Both the position numbers and the translations under genes were made by a program. Below the pieces are notes generated by a model. The model searched no databases and was not told the DNA's origin. It worked only from the letters and a program-made list of their open reading frames with translations. From NCBI GenBank assembly GCA_023406225.1, contig JAEXWS010000165.1:1-16393 (forward strand): a stretch of DNA of 16,393 nt, given 5' to 3'. The DNA comes from Bacillota bacterium (GTDB lineage Bacteria > Bacillota > Clostridia > Oscillospirales > Oscillospiraceae). Shown piece after piece: positions 15,181 through 16,393 of the stretch; the first letter of the stretch is position 1, and each line of letters begins with the position of its first letter.

Positions 15181-16393
15181 TTACTTCTTGTAGGGGAACT
15201 CCGCGGTCCAGCCGACGCGCGCCTCGGATTCGGGCCACACGGTCACGCGGGCCATCTTACCGTCCACTTTGCGGAACTGGGAGATGACCAGGGGCGCGTT
15301 GACCATCTGGCCGCTCTCGTCGAACACGATCTCGGAGGAATACATCTGCTGGGGACCCTCGGTCAGATTGGTCGCGGACAGCGCCTCGCAGATCGCGTCG
15401 GCGTCCGTGGTGCCGGCGCGCTCCAGGGCGTCGGCGATGATGTACATGGCGGAATACGCCTTGACCGCCTCGGCGTTCATGCCGTAGCCGTATTTCTCGG
15501 TGAACTTCTGGTTGGTCTCCTCGGAGAAGGGACGGTTGACGTCCGGCTCCCAGGTGGAGATGTCATAGAAGAACTCGCAGTTATCGCCCACCAGGTCAAA
15601 ATAGGTGGGATCGGCGAAGCCGCCGGAGGTGGCGATGAACGCCTTGGGCTTCACGCCCTGCTCAATGAAACCGTTGGTCATCAGCGCGGCCTCGGACACA
15701 TAGGCGACCATCAGGACGACATCGGGGTTGGCCTCCTTGACTTTCAGGCAGACGGGGGTCAGGTCCGTGGTGCCGGTGTTGTAGGACTCCTCCAAAACGA
15801 TCTCATAGCCGGCCGCGGGGATATACTCCTGCAGGGCGGTCAGCGCGCCCTGGCCCCAGGATGAGCTTTCGTACACGATGGCCCAGGTCTTGATGTCGGT
15901 GCCGGTCTTTTCGGCCATATCCTTGATGAAAGCGACCTGATCGCGGTTGCGCCAGCTGGTCTTTTCAGCCAGACGGAAAACGTACTTCATGCCGCGGGCG
16001 GTAATCTGATCGTCGGAGGGAACGGGAACGAAGTAGGGGATCTGATAACGCTCGGCGACCTCGGTGGAGGCCATGCAGACGCCGGACTGGTAGCAGCCGG
16101 TGATGAGCTGGACCTCATCCTGGGTGATGAGCTTTTCGGTCTGGGTGACGCCTTCCGCGGAGTCGCCCTTGCTGTCGGCGTAGACCATGCGGAGCTTGGC
16201 GCCGCCCATGGACTTGATGCCGCCGGCCTCGTTGATCTCTTCCACGGCCATATCCCGGGCCTGCTGGCCGATCTTTCCCAGAGACGCGGCCGTGCCGGAC
16301 AGAGGCAGGAGGTTTCCGATCACGATCTCCTGAACATCCCCGCCGCCGGCGTCCCCGCCGGAGCTGGGCGCGCCGCCGCAGGCGGTCATGGTC
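15181..16393 (-). CDS. LivK-like ABC transporter substrate-binding lipoprotein (5' end outside window)
   Basis: The binding protein of the HAAT importer. About 403 residues are visible; the signal peptide is cut by the right edge just before a lipobox reading MTAC, whose Cys begins a Gly/Ser-rich tether (GGAPSSGGDAGGG). The mature part is the class I Peripla_BP_6 fold: IVIGNLLPLSGTAASLGKIG at the front, EEINEAGGI, GCYQSGVCMASTEVAERY, and WAIVYESSSWGQGAL in the second lobe. The stop (TAA) is followed after 15 nt by a strong hairpin and then livH. It sets substrate specificity for the whole operon; the linkage to CoA-transferase and MaoC genes points to an organic acid or its amide rather than a branched-chain amino acid, but binding-site residues cannot be assigned by eye. 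Confidence 0.92.
   Translation of the reverse strand, partial: TMTACGGAPSSGGDAGGGDVQEIVIGNLLPLSGTAASLGKIGQQARDMAVEEINEAGGIKSMGGAKLRMVYADSKGDSAEGVTQTEKLITQDEVQLITGCYQSGVCMASTEVAERYQIPYFVPVPSDDQITARGMKYVFRLAEKTSWRNRDQVAFIKDMAEKTGTDIKTWAIVYESSSWGQGALTALQEYIPAAGYEIVLEESYNTGTTDLTPVCLKVKEANPDVVLMVAYVSEAALMTNGFIEQGVKPKAFIATSGGFADPTYFDLVGDNCEFFYDISTWEPDVNRPFSEETNQKFTEKYGYGMNAEAVKAYSAMYIIADALERAGTTDADAICEALSATNLTEGPQQMYSSEIVFDESGQMVNAPLVISQFRKVDGKMARVTVWPESEARVGWTAEFPYKK

Overview
The window reads as chromosomal DNA of a GC-rich Gram-positive anaerobe, most likely a gut Clostridia member of the Oscillospiraceae (Flavonifractor/Lawsonibacter/Oscillibacter type). This is inferred from lipoprotein-anchored ABC binding proteins, AGGAGG-type ribosome binding sites, sigma-A style promoters, tRNA genes that encode their own CCA, strong G/C preference at third codon positions, and a multi-PAS hybrid kinase with an NTF2-like front domain. 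No species call can be made from the sequence alone.

Layout. (1) 1-2260, minus: a large hybrid sensor histidine kinase, cut by the left edge inside its receiver domain. (2) 2261-2484: a divergent promoter region with two extended -10 promoters and small palindromes. (3) 2485-4498, plus: a two-gene MoxR-type AAA+ ATPase / VWA (CoxE-like) operon. (4) 4500-4658: two and a half degenerate copies of a type I-C-like CRISPR repeat spaced 67-68 nt apart, with no cas genes in view. (5) 4712-5151, plus: a promoter, tRNA-Met(CAT), tRNA-Glu(TTC), tRNA-Val(CAC) and a terminator, with a strong U-less hairpin in each inter-tRNA gap. (6) 5195-6304, plus: one protein joining a complete calcineurin-like metallophosphoesterase to a THEP1-like P-loop NTPase. 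(7) 6331-9365, plus: its own promoter and a FecBCD-type uptake operon (binding lipoprotein, permease, ATPase) of the iron-chelate/cobalamin/heme class. (8) 9366-9610: a convergent gap of hairpins. (9) 16393-9611, minus: a seven-gene operon with a LivK-like binding lipoprotein (5' end outside), LivH, LivM, LivG, LivF, a MaoC-like hydratase and a family I CoA-transferase, closed by a hairpin terminator.

How the genes work together. The minus-strand operon looks like a complete import-and-activation module: a LivKHMGF-type (HAAT) ABC transporter brings in a solute, the CoA-transferase moves CoA onto a short carboxylic acid, and the MaoC protein hydrates or dehydrates an enoyl/hydroxyacyl-CoA. 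The gene set suggests a short-chain (hydroxy- or unsaturated) acid rather than a branched-chain amino acid as the substrate; this is inference. The FecBCD-type operon is a separate uptake system, and the phosphoesterase-NTPase fusion immediately upstream may be associated with it, though a clear promoter separates them. The MoxR/VWA pair is a probable chaperone-like maturation system of unknown client, divergent from the kinase gene.

The observations most worth following are the metallophosphoesterase-NTPase fusion, the CoA-transferase/MaoC genes inside a liv-type operon, and the decaying CRISPR-like repeats between the VWA gene and the tRNA cluster.
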